Assembly (NCBI GenBank): GCA_037178975.1
Contig: JASJZH010000005.1
Span: forward strand, 8,022,501-8,086,500
Source of the DNA: Oscheius tipulae
Lineage: Eukaryota; Nematoda; Chromadorea; Rhabditida; Rhabditidae
DNA length: 64,000 bases
Direction: 5' to 3'
Numbering within the stretch: position 1 is the stretch's first letter; the number at the start of each line of letters is the position of its first letter. The notes below the pieces were generated by a model. It had not been told where the DNA came from and searched no databases. It was given only the letters and a program-made list of their open reading frames with translations. Below, in pieces: positions 20,401-31,086 of the stretch. The position numbers were made by a program, and so were the translations under genes.

Positions 20401-23400
20401 TCTCTCCTGGATATTAGCTGGTCCTTAGAATTCCAACAGACTCATGGAAGGTTTACTGGTCTCAAATTATAAACAGAGTCAGGGAAAAGAAGGAGTAAGA
20501 TTGCTTCTAACTTTCTACTACTGCCTAGACGCAGGTTCACAAGATTCACGGACTACCTTTCCTTGTATTGGAGCATCGTGAAGCCCTAAAGATTCTTTTT
20601 GTAAAAAAAAAGACTGTAAAGATTACAATCACACTACTGGATTTCAGAATATTTCTGAGAAACATAGCTGGGTCTCTTCTGTCTTGACCGTCCGATGCGA
20701 AGCATAACATTTTTTTTTCAGCTGTCCGAGTGGTTCGTGACGCCATTTTGTCAGCACTGGCACTCTCAGCAAGCCTGTAATATTCCAAAATGTTATAACC
20801 CCTGTAGGGTTTAAGAAGGTACTACATCTTTGTAGAACATGGCTAGGTTAGAAAACCAAAGTTTCAGCCAAAAATGAAGGTTTTCGAACATGATCAGACG
20901 GTCAAAACAGAACAAAAAAATTTTCATTCTGGAAAGGTTGATCATTCATGGGTCCTATGGGCCGGCTAAAATCCTTTTTTTTCTCTTCTTCCAACTGTAT
21001 AATGTCCTCTCATTTTCAGTGCGACTACGTGCATTCCTACCCCTATATCGTGACCAAAGAAAAAGGAACGCTGGAGGAGATTACGTAGGCATTTAGTTAA
21101 CTATTACCAGCTTTTTAGGCTGCCCGTCGAAAAGAGCGAGAGCACCTTCCGTTGGATTGAAGATTAGGTCAAACCGTTATGTAAATGCGCATTATACATC
21201 CCCTTCTTATCAGATTTTAGAGCTCCCGCCAGATGTATTTCAAATTGAAGTGCCTTCAAAAGCCACACAGGTAAAGTTTAGTCCTCCAGCTAGAGATTGT
21301 CCCCCTAAAAAGCCGGTTTACAAGACGTCCTGAAAAGAGCCAGTGTAAAAGAAAAAATGTGATTTCCAGAAATTAAGAAATATGCCAATAAATATTGTCG
21401 AATGTTTAGGTGTTCTTGATGATGGTACTGGCATTTCCAAGCTCGTTTTTGAACCTAATATGGCTACAAAATAATGAAAGTAGCCTCAGAATGGCGCAGC
21501 CGAGAAGCCGAAGAGTTTATTTCCGTCCGGAGGAGGAGACGGTCGAGGAGACCAGCCATATAGACGAGGAGCCAAGTGAAATCAATGTCGATGGAGAAGA
21601 ACTTCGTTCGGATGAAAAGTAATATTCTAGCCTCTTTCGGGTCAATATCTGGCCATTTTATCACATTCCAGGCGGTTTTGAAAGCAGACGTTTGACGTTT
21701 TTAATCTTTTGTTTGAAACGAAATTTACTGGAAAGAAGTAGAGATCCGCTAATCATTAGTTGCTTCCCTCTTGTTCTTGCAGCCTACTTTAAAATCGAAA
21801 ATCAAACTCTTAATCAACATGCGTCTTGACAATTTCTCGTAGACGTCTTATCCTATCAAAAAAAAAATAGGGCTTTTGTTCTAATAGCAGATCACGGAGC
21901 TAGGTAGATGGCCTGCTGAAAGTCGCGTGAAGTTCTCTCTATCCTCGTTTGGAAGTGCTGTGGGTTCTACTTCACCTTGCTAGTATGAGGTCAATTTGCT
22001 AGGACGAATTTCATCCGGGACAAAAACAGTTGACGATATTTCTTCCTCGTAAATATAAAAAAACTACGTACTACGAGAAACCAAAGAAGTGAGCTATCAA
22101 GCACCTGCTCGTCCTAGCAAGGTGAAGTATAACCAGTAGCAATTCATCAAAGTAAGGTGAAGTAGATTACATTTCACCTTGCTAGGACGAAGCCCATTTC
22201 AGACTAGCATCCATTATATAAAATTAAATTTTAAACCCCTTCTGTCTTTCACTCGCCGAGTTAGATTTTGTTGATCAAAGAGCAAACAGTTTGATAAGGT
22301 TCGAATTCAGATTGAATGTTGGTCCAATGGAGTCGCCTACTCGGCAATGGCATAGAGTAGGCAAACGGCCGTATTCGGAGGTAAAATATCTACCATTTTT
22401 TTCTGAAATTGGAATTTAGGAGCAAATAGTCGAGGAGATCGTTCACCAATACAGTACCGGGGAGTATTCAGACATGTCGAGACGAAGAATCAAAGTGAAA
22501 AAGTCGCCTCAATTCATCCAACGCGTACAGGAAAAGGACTGTCAAGTGAGACATTTCTCCTAGCTCATTCTGAAAAAATAGCTTCAGGAAATTGAGTACG
22601 AGGAAAGACCAGCCACCTCACATCAAGGAGCCCGAGTGGTTTCGATGAACGCGAGAATGGGTGAAAATGTCGTTCAGCAATCAGGCAGGATGTATCCCAG
22701 AGGAAGCATGGTAACTGGTGAGCTATTTTTTTTAGAAAGATACTGAAAATGCGCTAGAATTGACTAGCCGGCCCGTCAACACAGTGCGGTTTACATTTAA
22801 TGTAAAACATGGGCAAGGCGAGGCTGCAGTAGTATCTTACTTTTACCGTCTCAAAGTCCGCCCATCTGTTTTGAGATTGATACCAGACCCGGCCATGTTC
22901 TCTAACCAGACGACAAAACGCATAAAAATGCTTCGGAGCTTCCATAAGTGGATGTCAATTGGACGGTTCCATCTTGCGTCCGATAAAGACGATCGTTGGA
23001 CTGCTGTTTGTCAGCAACAAATTGTCAGGTTTCATTACATCGCACCCCAAAATCTGTTTACTGTTCCCGAAAATGTTTCTATCTGGCACTGCCGAATTAT
23101 CAAAATCAAACTATGGTTGGACCGAGGCGGGAATTGAACTCGGGACCTCGAAGCACTGCATTAACTTGCCGAAATCAGTATTTCAGCCAATACTCCACGT
23201 CTCGCCCAGACAGCCCCCGTCCGAATGCCCGGATCGGCTTCTCAGCTTGCAGCACAACGTCTCCCCACCATCACCGGCGGTCCTCCCAAAGAAAACAAGC
23301 CGCTAAGGGTCGTGACTCTTCTGTACGCTCAATTTTACCAATTTTGCATCGCTCTAATTTCAGTCCAAGTTCTCGTAGACCCGGCGGTGGACCTCCCCGT

Positions 23401-24832
23401 CCCGTGGTCAGTTCCATTCGCTCAATCGGCGGCCTACCCCAGTCAAAAATCAGCAAAATCCCGCATATGTCCATTGAAAAGCAGGCCGATGCGATTGTTA
23501 ACCAACCAGTCAAGCTCGGAGAGCATCTGGTCAGCGGACAGACAATTGGAGACTTTAATCGGGTCGTGGAGCTCTTAAATGTGCCTTTTTTATTTTTCTT
23601 TTGAAAGTATTTACGCTTCAGACCCAGATCCATGACCTCCAGGAGGACAACAAGCGCCTAAATATGATGTACACAGGCCTGATCGAATTCAAGGATAATA
23701 GGATCAAACAGCTAGAAACTACAGTAGACAAGCTACGAAACGAGCTCGGCGTGGCCGTGAAGAACTGGCATGCACAGATGATCGTGGCCGGGACGCCTCT
23801 CGTCGAGGCTAAGCAGACTTCTCAAGTTGTTCAGGTAACTGAAATCCTTGATTTCCACTTACTTGTTCGGCTATACCAAGGGTCAACTGATCTCTGTCAT
23901 GGCAGGGATCGACCGCCTGTTCACTTTTCATCTAGTCAGCTTATATCAAACTTTCCTGGAAATGCTCCAATAGTTGCTCACTTTCCCGCTCAAAACCTTT
24001 GGTGGTGTTGAGCAGGCATGAACTGGCCCCTTACGAATTGGATGGGGCGGGTTAGGTTCGACGAGCATTTTTCGAAGATAAAAATAATCTTCCTGTTCGG
24101 ACTACGAAGAAAATTTTCATTATTTTCAGTGTCAACGACATTTCCAACTTTGAATAACAGGAGGGGCCTTCTGACTTCTGTGAAAAGAAGGTTGCTTAAA
24201 AAGTTTGGGCTGATTGGTTCTAGTGCATGCCTGGTGCTGACGGCTGGGGAAGGTTTGTCGGGCCAGGATAGCTGAGAACTTTTTATAAAAAGGCAAGCAT
24301 GGAAATTCTTCAATGAAAATTTCGGCTCGTTAGTGGCATCATTTTACTCGAAGAAGAAGGGCGTAGAAATTTGGTTGAAAAAAAATTTTGGGAACAAGTA
24401 AATTATTCTCTCATTTCAACTGTCCAAAGACGCAACTGTTATGCTCAGAGTTCAGAAGAAGTCAATGTTAGACTCCCCGAAATTATGTGAACAGTAGAAT
24501 ATTTGGATGGACAACTTGGTTTTCAGCTCCACCAGCAGATGGGCGGAAGACGTCCCCAAATTGCCCAGGTCACACCAGAAGGAGACTGGATCATCGAGGA
24601 GGGCTCTAACGGCGAGATTGACAGCGAGCTAATTGAGGAAGAAGTCGACGAGGAGACCTTTTTACGTATGCAGCAAATGCAAGACGGTTCGTCTACTTAA
24701 TGATATCGTCTTGTACCAAAAAACCCCGATTCAGAACAGGAACTGATTATGCAGCAGCACGTGGACGTAGAGGAAGAAATCGTTGTGAGCAATGACGAGA
24801 TTCCGTCCGACGAACATCATCGAATTGTTTGA
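17486..24832 (+). CDS. Long coiled-coil, low-complexity protein, unrecognised
   Basis: At least fifteen exons can be followed on this strand, starting with ATG at 17486 (MFGGNSWT, donor GTAAGT) 17 bases after CTTTCAG, and 167 bp past the EXOSC1 stop, so it may be the second gene of an operon. Parts in order: a Pro-rich start (PPQPPPRPP), a charged middle (ERETTRPATIDESEYNILQ; RYTADSGEYVVQTSTKLVRK), a Ser/Arg-rich section (RTTERARSPEKTVHK), acidic exons at 21490-21620 and 22330-22720, a Pro/Arg/Gly linker (SSRRPGGGPPRPVVSS, about 23370), a coiled coil at 23624-23834 (IHDLQEDNKRLNMMYTGLIE) and an acidic C-terminus ending at 24832, with AATAAA at about 24869. It looks like a nuclear or scaffold protein. 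It could be two genes; the joins between 19290 and 22300 are not secure. Confidence 0.6.
19565..19640 (-). repeat. tRNA-like A/B-box insert
   Basis: On the minus strand TTGGCGCAGTGATAAACTGC (A box) is followed 30 bases later by CCCAAGTTCAAACCCC (B box). It lies in an intron region of the long + gene. Confidence 0.6.
19784..20155 (-). CDS. Nested antisense reading frame, unrecognised
   Basis: A 123-codon frame with an ATG lies wholly inside an intron of the + strand gene. It remains open upstream to about 20190 (ELGTESGRRAM). Composition is balanced and protein-like (KRALVTFDAVPSTEEDTERV, LDLFIGEKVGYRDHVASDS), with no repeats or stop-avoiding bias. The frame may have further 5' exons. No family is recognised. 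It is either a small nested gene, one exon of one, or a remnant. Confidence 0.4.
   Translation of the reverse strand: MLDVQKRALVTFDAVPSTEEDTERVLMQKKSCVFTTTLLTVGTAQTTQESKTLVYSGEGRGIPLTNFGLMVSCRTSVLETTKNTGLKLDLFIGEKVGYRDHVASDSRGFDQLLPKNTKSESQF
20230..20285 (+). repeat. tRNA-like A/B-box insert
   Basis: TGGCTCAGTGCGTAAGCTGA (A box) is followed by TCTCTGGTTCGCTTCCCATC (B box). It lies just upstream of the nested minus-strand frame. Confidence 0.6.
21968..22192. repeat. Inverted 18-mer repeats
   Basis: TTCACCTTGCTAGGACGA at about 22173-22190 is exactly complementary to TCGTCCTAGCAAGGTGAA at about 22109-22126. Further partial copies lie at 21971 (TTCACCTTGCTAG) and 22000 (TTGCTAGGACGA). The cluster sits in an intron and may be a small palindromic element. 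Confidence 0.75.
23105..23205 (-). repeat. tRNA-like B-box insert
   Basis: On the minus strand CCCGAGTTCAATTCCCGCC is a T-arm with a B box, preceded by AGTTAATGCAGTGCTT. It lies in an intron directly before an exon of the long + gene. Confidence 0.5.
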
Positions 24833-24899
24833 TCTCCTTGTATCCTGTCAATTTTGTAAATTTTGTTAATAAATTTCGTTTTATCACAAAAATGGTAGC

Positions 24900-25400
24900 T
24901 AGAGTAGGCTTGTTTTGGTTGCCTTTCCGACCTGTCGTACGCGCGCGGTGTGATAGATCACTTGGCGGATGAAGTTCTCCTGTCTGCACGAAATTAGCAC
25001 GATATTTAGACGACAGAGAGAGGAGAGACCAACTATTGAGGTGTATCAGCTGGCTCAGCATGGAGTGAGTCCTTTTCTTGATCTTATGTATAAGTTTTCT
25101 TACGACTACGCTGTTTCTCGACCATAGTCTTCTCCCGCCGCTGATTACAGTTTTTTCTATGTTGATAAGAGGTACGGGGAAAAGTCCTCGATTTGACTCG
25201 CCATCTTTTTATGCCACTGTGGGTCAGGAAAATTGACAGGAAGAGTAACAACAATCTGTCCTTCGTCATGAACGTCAGTCAAGCTAATCACGAACTTTAC
25301 GGTTATATGTGATAAGCAGAAGAGTGCAGCTTTAGCATGATTAGCGCGATCGAAGAGCTTGATACATCTTTTCCAGTTCAGATTTGCAATCAACGTTTTG
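24900..25400 (-). CDS. Possible partial gene, unrecognised
   Basis: A minus-strand frame (about 25390-25157) encodes FDRANHAKAALFCLSHITVK and VTLPVNFPDPQWHKKMAS, which reads like a folded domain and ends at a stop. Downstream frames contain basic tails (REKTMVEKQRSRKK). No start, exon join or family was established, and its 3' side runs close to the end of the + strand gene. Confidence 0.3.
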
Positions 25401-26208
25401 TTAAAAGCTGTTTTGAAAACAATTTTTTAAACCTAAGGACAAAATGACTGAACAGATAGACCAGGAGTCGGGGAAGACAGAACTCTAACTTTTACTTGTG
25501 TGAGATAACGTTTCTTTGTGAAGTTTTCTGTATGGTTATGAGTAAGCGAGCTGCATTTTTGTCTCTTAAATGCCTGAAAAGCCTTTATACTACTTTTAGT
25601 CGCATCTTGAAAATCAAAAGAATGCATAAGCAAAGGGATTCTTAACTTTGATGCCTGTTTCATTACTGGAAACCAGTGTGGTCTCCGTGGCTTGTTGCTC
25701 CGCGAGTAGTATTACCAGAGCTGAACAAACACATGTGTTCTCTCTCTTTCCGTTCCCCCTTTCGCTCCTTTCTGCCCTCCACAAACGACGGCGGTCCCGG
25801 AGGCTGTTGGCCATTGATTTTCGCCATTTTTAGTCCCTCGCGTGTCGATGGCCACGAGCTTATGCCTCTGTTTCGAATCGACCCGTCTTCAGAAATTACT
25901 CGGCTCCTCGTCTAATCTCCTCCCCTCTTGCTTGCATTGTTGTTTTGCGTTGTTATCACAAAAAAGATTGGCAAAGAATCGTATGGATTTTCATATTTTT
26001 GACTGCACGAATCTTTCGCGCGCGCTGATTCACCCCCACAGTCCCCAGTGGACAGTCCATTTGTTGTAAAATGTTCTCCTCCCCTGGCAGTAAAAATGCC
26101 ATTCAATTGGTAATCCCTTGTAGTTATGTAATCCTGACACAATAAAATTGTTTCCAGACAACATTCAATCGAAACCAGCCGACAGGCTCGTCAGGAAGAC
26201 CGGCAAGC

Positions 26209-28894
26209 ATGTCGATGAAGCAGATTGTTGGTTATAGTGGGTGTTCCTACAATAATTTTAGTGTATTTGCACATTTCAGAGCTGTTAAACGACGTAATCA
26301 GACCATTGAAGAAGCCAGATGGTCGTGGAGCCTGGAATGTGCTGGTTGTCGATCGTCTCGCAATGCGAATGCTTTCAGCCTGCTGCAAAATGCACGACAT
26401 TATGGAAGGTGATTGATCTTCCCCTTTTTCCCAGCTCAACCAGCTCCATTTTGTAGAAGGTATCACGATTGTTGAGGACATAAACAAGCGCCGAGAGCCG
26501 CTACCCAGTCTTGAGGCCATCTACATCATTGCACCGACAAAGGACTCAATCGACAAGCTAATCGGCGACTACACAGTCCGAAATCAGTACAAAGCTGCTC
26601 ACGTCTTTTTCACCGAGGCCTGCAGCGATCAGTTAGTTAATCAGCTCGGGAAGAGCGCCGCCTCGCGATTCATCAAGACCTTCAAAGAAATCAATGTGGC
26701 TTTCACGCCCTATGAGAGCCAGGTACCGTTTTCGTAATTCTTTTGTCTAGAATTTCGCAATACAGATGAAAAATGAGGCATTTCCAGGTCTACACCCTGG
26801 ACAGTCCCGACACCTTCTTCCTCTACTACAACCCCCAGAAGCAAGGCCGACTAACAGTCAATTTGGAGCGAATTGCCGAGCAAATTGCAACAGTTTGTGC
26901 CACTCTCGGTGAATACCCGCATATTAGGTTGGTCTTAATCCTATAATTTAGTAATTCAGTTCAGGTACCGTGCAGATCTCGATCGAAATGTCGATCTAGG
27001 CCACCTAGTCGAGCAGAAGCTGGACGCTTATAAGGCCGACGACCCGACTATGGGCGAGGGGTCGGACAAGCAGCGTAGTCAGCTCATTATTATCGGTACG
27101 AGCTGTTCCATTCTTTGTTGCTTTTCGAACTTGGTGTATTGCTAAGGCGCGCGTTTACGACGCTTGCGACACTGGTTCGATTCTTAAAAATACATTTCCA
27201 GACCGCGGTTTCGACTCGGTGACGCCGCTTCTCCACGAGCTCACCCTGCAAGCCATGTGCTATGATCTGCTCGGGATCGAGAACGACGTCTATCGCTACG
27301 AGACCGGCGGCAGTGACAGTACGGAAAAGGAGGTTCTTTTGGACGAGAATGACGATCTATGGGTCGACAATCGTCACAAACACATTGCCATCGTTTCTCA
27401 AGAGGTTTTACCCGTACGGGCTCGACTCAATTTCTAGTTTTAGGTCACAAAAGGCCTGAAAAAGTTCAGTGACTCGAAGGCAGGGATCAAGGCCGACGCG
27501 AAATCGATCAAGGATCTGAGCATGATGATCAAGAAAATGCCGCAGTACCAGAAGGAGTTGAACAAGTTCAGCACGCATTTCCATCTGGCCGAGGAGTGTA
27601 TGAAGCAGTATCAGAACGGCGTGGACAAGCTGTGCAAGGTCGAGCAGGACCTGGCCACACAAATTGACGTGGAGGGAGAGCGCGTCAAGGATCCGATGAA
27701 GATCATGGTACCGTTACTGATAGATCCGGCCGTGAGGACCGAGGACCGAATTCGACTGATCCTACTCTACATCCTTAGCAAAAATGGTAGCCTCTTGTGT
27801 CTTTTTTGTATAAAAACTGGCTTAGGCATTACCGAAGAGAACCTAAACAAGCTGCTCCAGCACGCCAATATTGATGCTGTAGAGAAGGAGACGATTACAA
27901 ATGCCGGCTTCCTGGGACTTAATATTACCACCGACGTAAGTGCCTTGGTGAAACATTTGTGTGCCAGAGAAAACATCATTTTGGCGTGCGCATCACCTCA
28001 ATGCCTGCGTATCGGTATTCAGTTATCCTTAGAGCAGCAAACCCCGTAACTGTGCTTAAAAAAGTGTGCTGTCTTCAAAGTTGAAAATGTCAATGACACT
28101 GGAAATAATGGGAAGTTTCGCAATCCGAACAACAAACTTTTAAGCAACCCTCTTCCTCGAAAATCCTAGGCGTTAGCTTTGCCAGAGGATCGTCTAGCTG
28201 TAAAAAATTAATGCTAAGGCTTGTTCGTCATATATTTGAAAGAGTTTACGACACGGCTTCCCTCCACTAAAAAAAAAAATAACCGAATAACGTTGCATCT
28301 GATGTCCAGCGTATCCAGAATCATTTTATCCAAAAATATTTCTTTTGTTCGGGATCAAATAGCAAAACATCGGACTCGGTTGCTCGATAATTACATGTCA
28401 TCTCCATTCACCACCTCATTTTCAGCAAGGCCGCAAAAAGACCTGGACCCCGACTCGAAAAGACCGACCGCACGAGCAGGTCTATCAGTCGTCACGATGG
28501 GTTCCCATGCTCAAGGACATCATGGAGGATGCCATTGACGACAAGCTGGATCAGAAGCACTTCCCTTTCCTCACCGGCCGTCAGGCGGGAACCACCTTCC
28601 GATCCGGGGCTCCTGCTTCAGCCCGCTACGGCCAATGGCACAAGGATCGCGGTCAGCAGTCCACATTCCGTAGCGGTCCTCGTCTAATTATCTACATCGT
28701 CGGCGGACTGACCTATGCTGAAATGAGGGCTGCCTACGAGGTCACGGCTTCGAAAAAGCCCTGGGAGGTCGTCATCGGTCTGTTTTTGTGTTTTTACTTG
28801 GAAAAATGACAAAATTTCAGGCTCGGACCAAATCATTACTCCGGAGAAGTTCCTCTCCAATCTGCGTGATCTGAATAAGCCAAGGGACCAATGA
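26209..28894 (+). CDS. unc-18: UNC-18 / Munc18 (Sec1 family)
   Basis: This is the neuronal SM protein that binds syntaxin and is needed for synaptic-vesicle docking and SNARE assembly. Ten exons join in phase (26209-26230, 26280-26408, 26457-26722, 26788-26927, 26965-27095, 27202-27404, 27444-27786, 27826-27935, 28426-28777, 28821-28894), giving about 590 residues, the usual family length. Diagnostic stretches include [112 protein letters not shown] and [12 protein letters not shown]. The start is short (MSMKQIV before the first intron); a longer upstream first exon is possible (splice acceptor at about 26157). The 27095-27202 intron holds a tRNA-like insert, and the 490 bp intron before exon 9 holds nothing recognised. 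Confidence 0.96.
27143..27187 (+). repeat. tRNA-like insert in a unc-18 intron
   Basis: TGCTAAGGCGCGCGTTTACG, followed by CGACACTGGTTCGATTCT, resembles A and B boxes. It occupies nearly half of a 106 bp intron. Confidence 0.5.
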
Positions 28895-29271
28895 CTAGCG
28901 GCTGGAGGATGGGCAACTGTTGTGAACGAGACGGCTTGAAGAAGTTGAAGAAAGTGCTCACCTCCATCCCTTGTTTTCTGCCTGCAAAATACTATATATT
29001 CCCGCTTTTGTGTATACTGTATACTTTTTGTCCTATTCCCACAACAGAGAAATGCAATAATTTCGAGAAAAAAGGTGTCGATAGTCCTATACACGTAGTC
29101 AATGTACATTTTATTTATTCGTAGAGAGAGCTGCCCTTTCTAGCTCGCTTACATTCCATTCCCCCAATTTTTTATACAGCCTCTTGCTTTCTTTCCTTTG
29201 GTTAATAATTTAGTCGGCGACCAATAAAGTTGCTTATTAAAATGTTTTGAGAGTAGAAAGAAGACAAACGC

Positions 29272-29454
29272 TTAGGGAATAGTTTGGATTTTTAAAGGAA
29301 ATTTTGAAAAGACGCGCTTTTTCGTTAGATTGGCATCCGGGGTCCCGCCACGAATTGCCTGTGGATCAATGTCGCTTACCAAATCCTCGATGGGCCCTTT
29401 CTCTCTTTCGGTCGCTTTTCCTATAAATTTTTCCAACGTTTTTCTGTTTTCCAT
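29272..29454 (-). CDS. Small 60-residue frame, unrecognised
   Basis: ATG at 29454 opens 60 codons to a stop, with a protein-like, charged composition (KFIGKATEREKGPIEDLVSD, AIRGGTPDANLTKKR). It lies head-to-head with rpl-35 about 300 bp away. There is no signal peptide or known motif. It could be a real microprotein, a first exon, or chance. Confidence 0.35.
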   Translation of the reverse strand: MENRKTLEKFIGKATEREKGPIEDLVSDIDPQAIRGGTPDANLTKKRVFSKFPLKIQTIP

Positions 29455-29753
29455 CGTTCAATTTTTGTTTCTTTCGTTTTTTTTAGCTGTCAGCTATGTT
29501 TTATGAAATGCGTGACCCAGGATTTCCGGAAATAACTGTAAAATTAGTTGGGAAGCCATTTTTGAAAAGGTTTTCATGTTTATAACAGAACGAAACGTTT
29601 CCAATTCATGGTTTTTGCTTTGTTTTTGACGTCGATAGTTGTTGTCTCGCTTCCTTGGCGTATAAATTGACCTGTGTTGCTGTTTCGGTCCTTAACCTGT
29701 CTAAATCCTTCATTTTCCGCTTTGCATTGACCATCCAGTTTCCAGGTAACAAA

Positions 29754-30311
29754 ATGACCAAGGTCAAGGCTCGTGATCTCCGCGGAAAGAAGAAGGAAGA
29801 CTTGGAGAAGGATCTTGACACCCAGAAGCAAGAGCTTTCTTCCTTGAGGGTGAGTCGTCTTTTCTACATTTTCCACAAGACTTGGAAGCTCTTAGTAACT
29901 CAAGTTTTAGGTTTCCAAGGTTACTGGCGGAGCTCCCTCCAAGCTATCCAAGATCCGCGTCGTCCGCAAGAACATCGCTCGTATCCTCACCGTTATCAAC
30001 CAGAGCCAGAAGTCTGAATTGAGAAAGTTTTTCTCTGTGAGTTGCTTCTTTTCTTTGTTACCTGTTTCACGTGAGCAAGCTTTAGAAATTGGTAGTGCCG
30101 AGAACTGGCATACATTATTTTTGCGTCGTCTGATTTCACCAGCTCATTCTCCTTTTTTCAGGATAAGAAGTACAAGCCCATCGACCTCCGTAAGAAGCAG
30201 ACCCGAGCCATCCGTCGTCGTTTGACCAAGCACGAGCAGTCTCTGAAGACGGCCAAGCAACAGGCTAAGGAGAGAAAGTTCCCTCTCCGCAAGTACGCAG
30301 TGAAAGCCTAA
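29754..30311 (+). CDS. rpl-35: 60S ribosomal protein L35 (uL29)
   Basis: L35 sits near the peptide exit tunnel of the large subunit. Exons 29754-29849, 29911-30036 and 30162-30311 join in phase to 123 residues, the same as the human protein. The sequence is highly conserved: [74 protein letters not shown] and a basic end ([12 protein letters not shown]). The upstream stretch is pyrimidine-rich, as usual for ribosomal genes, and TTCCAG lies ten bases before the ATG (leader acceptor). Introns are 61 and 125 bp. Confidence 0.98.
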
Positions 30312-31086
30312 ACTGTTATTGTTATCAATGAAAGTTGAATGTACTTTTATTGAATTGCTGCTCTTTTTCAATGTCAAAACAACAGTTATTCAAGTTCTTG
30401 AAACGAGTGTCCGGACCTTTTTCTAGTTTGCAAAAGTTAAAATTCAGAAGATTTAGCAAGTCGAGACTGCACTGGCTTCCAGTCCCTGCAACTTATTCGT
30501 AAAACTTCCACAGTATAAAAAACCTCATTCCATAAGAGTAACTGGGCATTATTTTGGGTGCAAAATTCTAGTCTAGGAAATGCAAACTGGGGAAGATTAC
30601 TGTACGCCTCAAACCAGTATAGATTCGTTTTTGAAGCAATTGGGATGCATTCAACTTCTATTCCGAGTAGTTGTCTAGAAATAAAGGAACAACATCCTAC
30701 CAGAAGCTACAAGTTCGATTCTTTTCACTGGAACTAGCCTTAACTTGCCAAAAAGCACATGACTTGTCGAGACATGACTGACAAGTACTGCCGAGAAAGC
30801 TTCTCGGCAAATGGTAATTTTTGTTTTGGAGTAGCAACTTTGCGGACTTATATTTCGGTGATTATCGATGATAAAACAAAAGAGGATTACATCTCCGTAA
30901 TCAACGAGTTTTTCTCTACAATGACCAGATCAGAACTCGTGGTCGAAAAAAGGGTCCGGACACTCGCTTTAAGTTTGAGTCGGATACCGACCTCAAATGT
31001 GGGAAACACTCTTAAAAACTCCCTCTACCCTCCTCAGACCAGAAAAAGACGAGGAATAAAGAAAGTTTTTATAGTTGAATATTCTT
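30312..31086. other. Intergenic, no gene seen
   Basis: This separates convergent rpl-35 (+) and the kinase gene (-). The phrase GAGTGTCCGGACCTTTTTCTAG (about 30402) recurs, inverted or diverged, at about 30950 and 31955, marking another small dispersed repeat. Confidence 0.45.
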
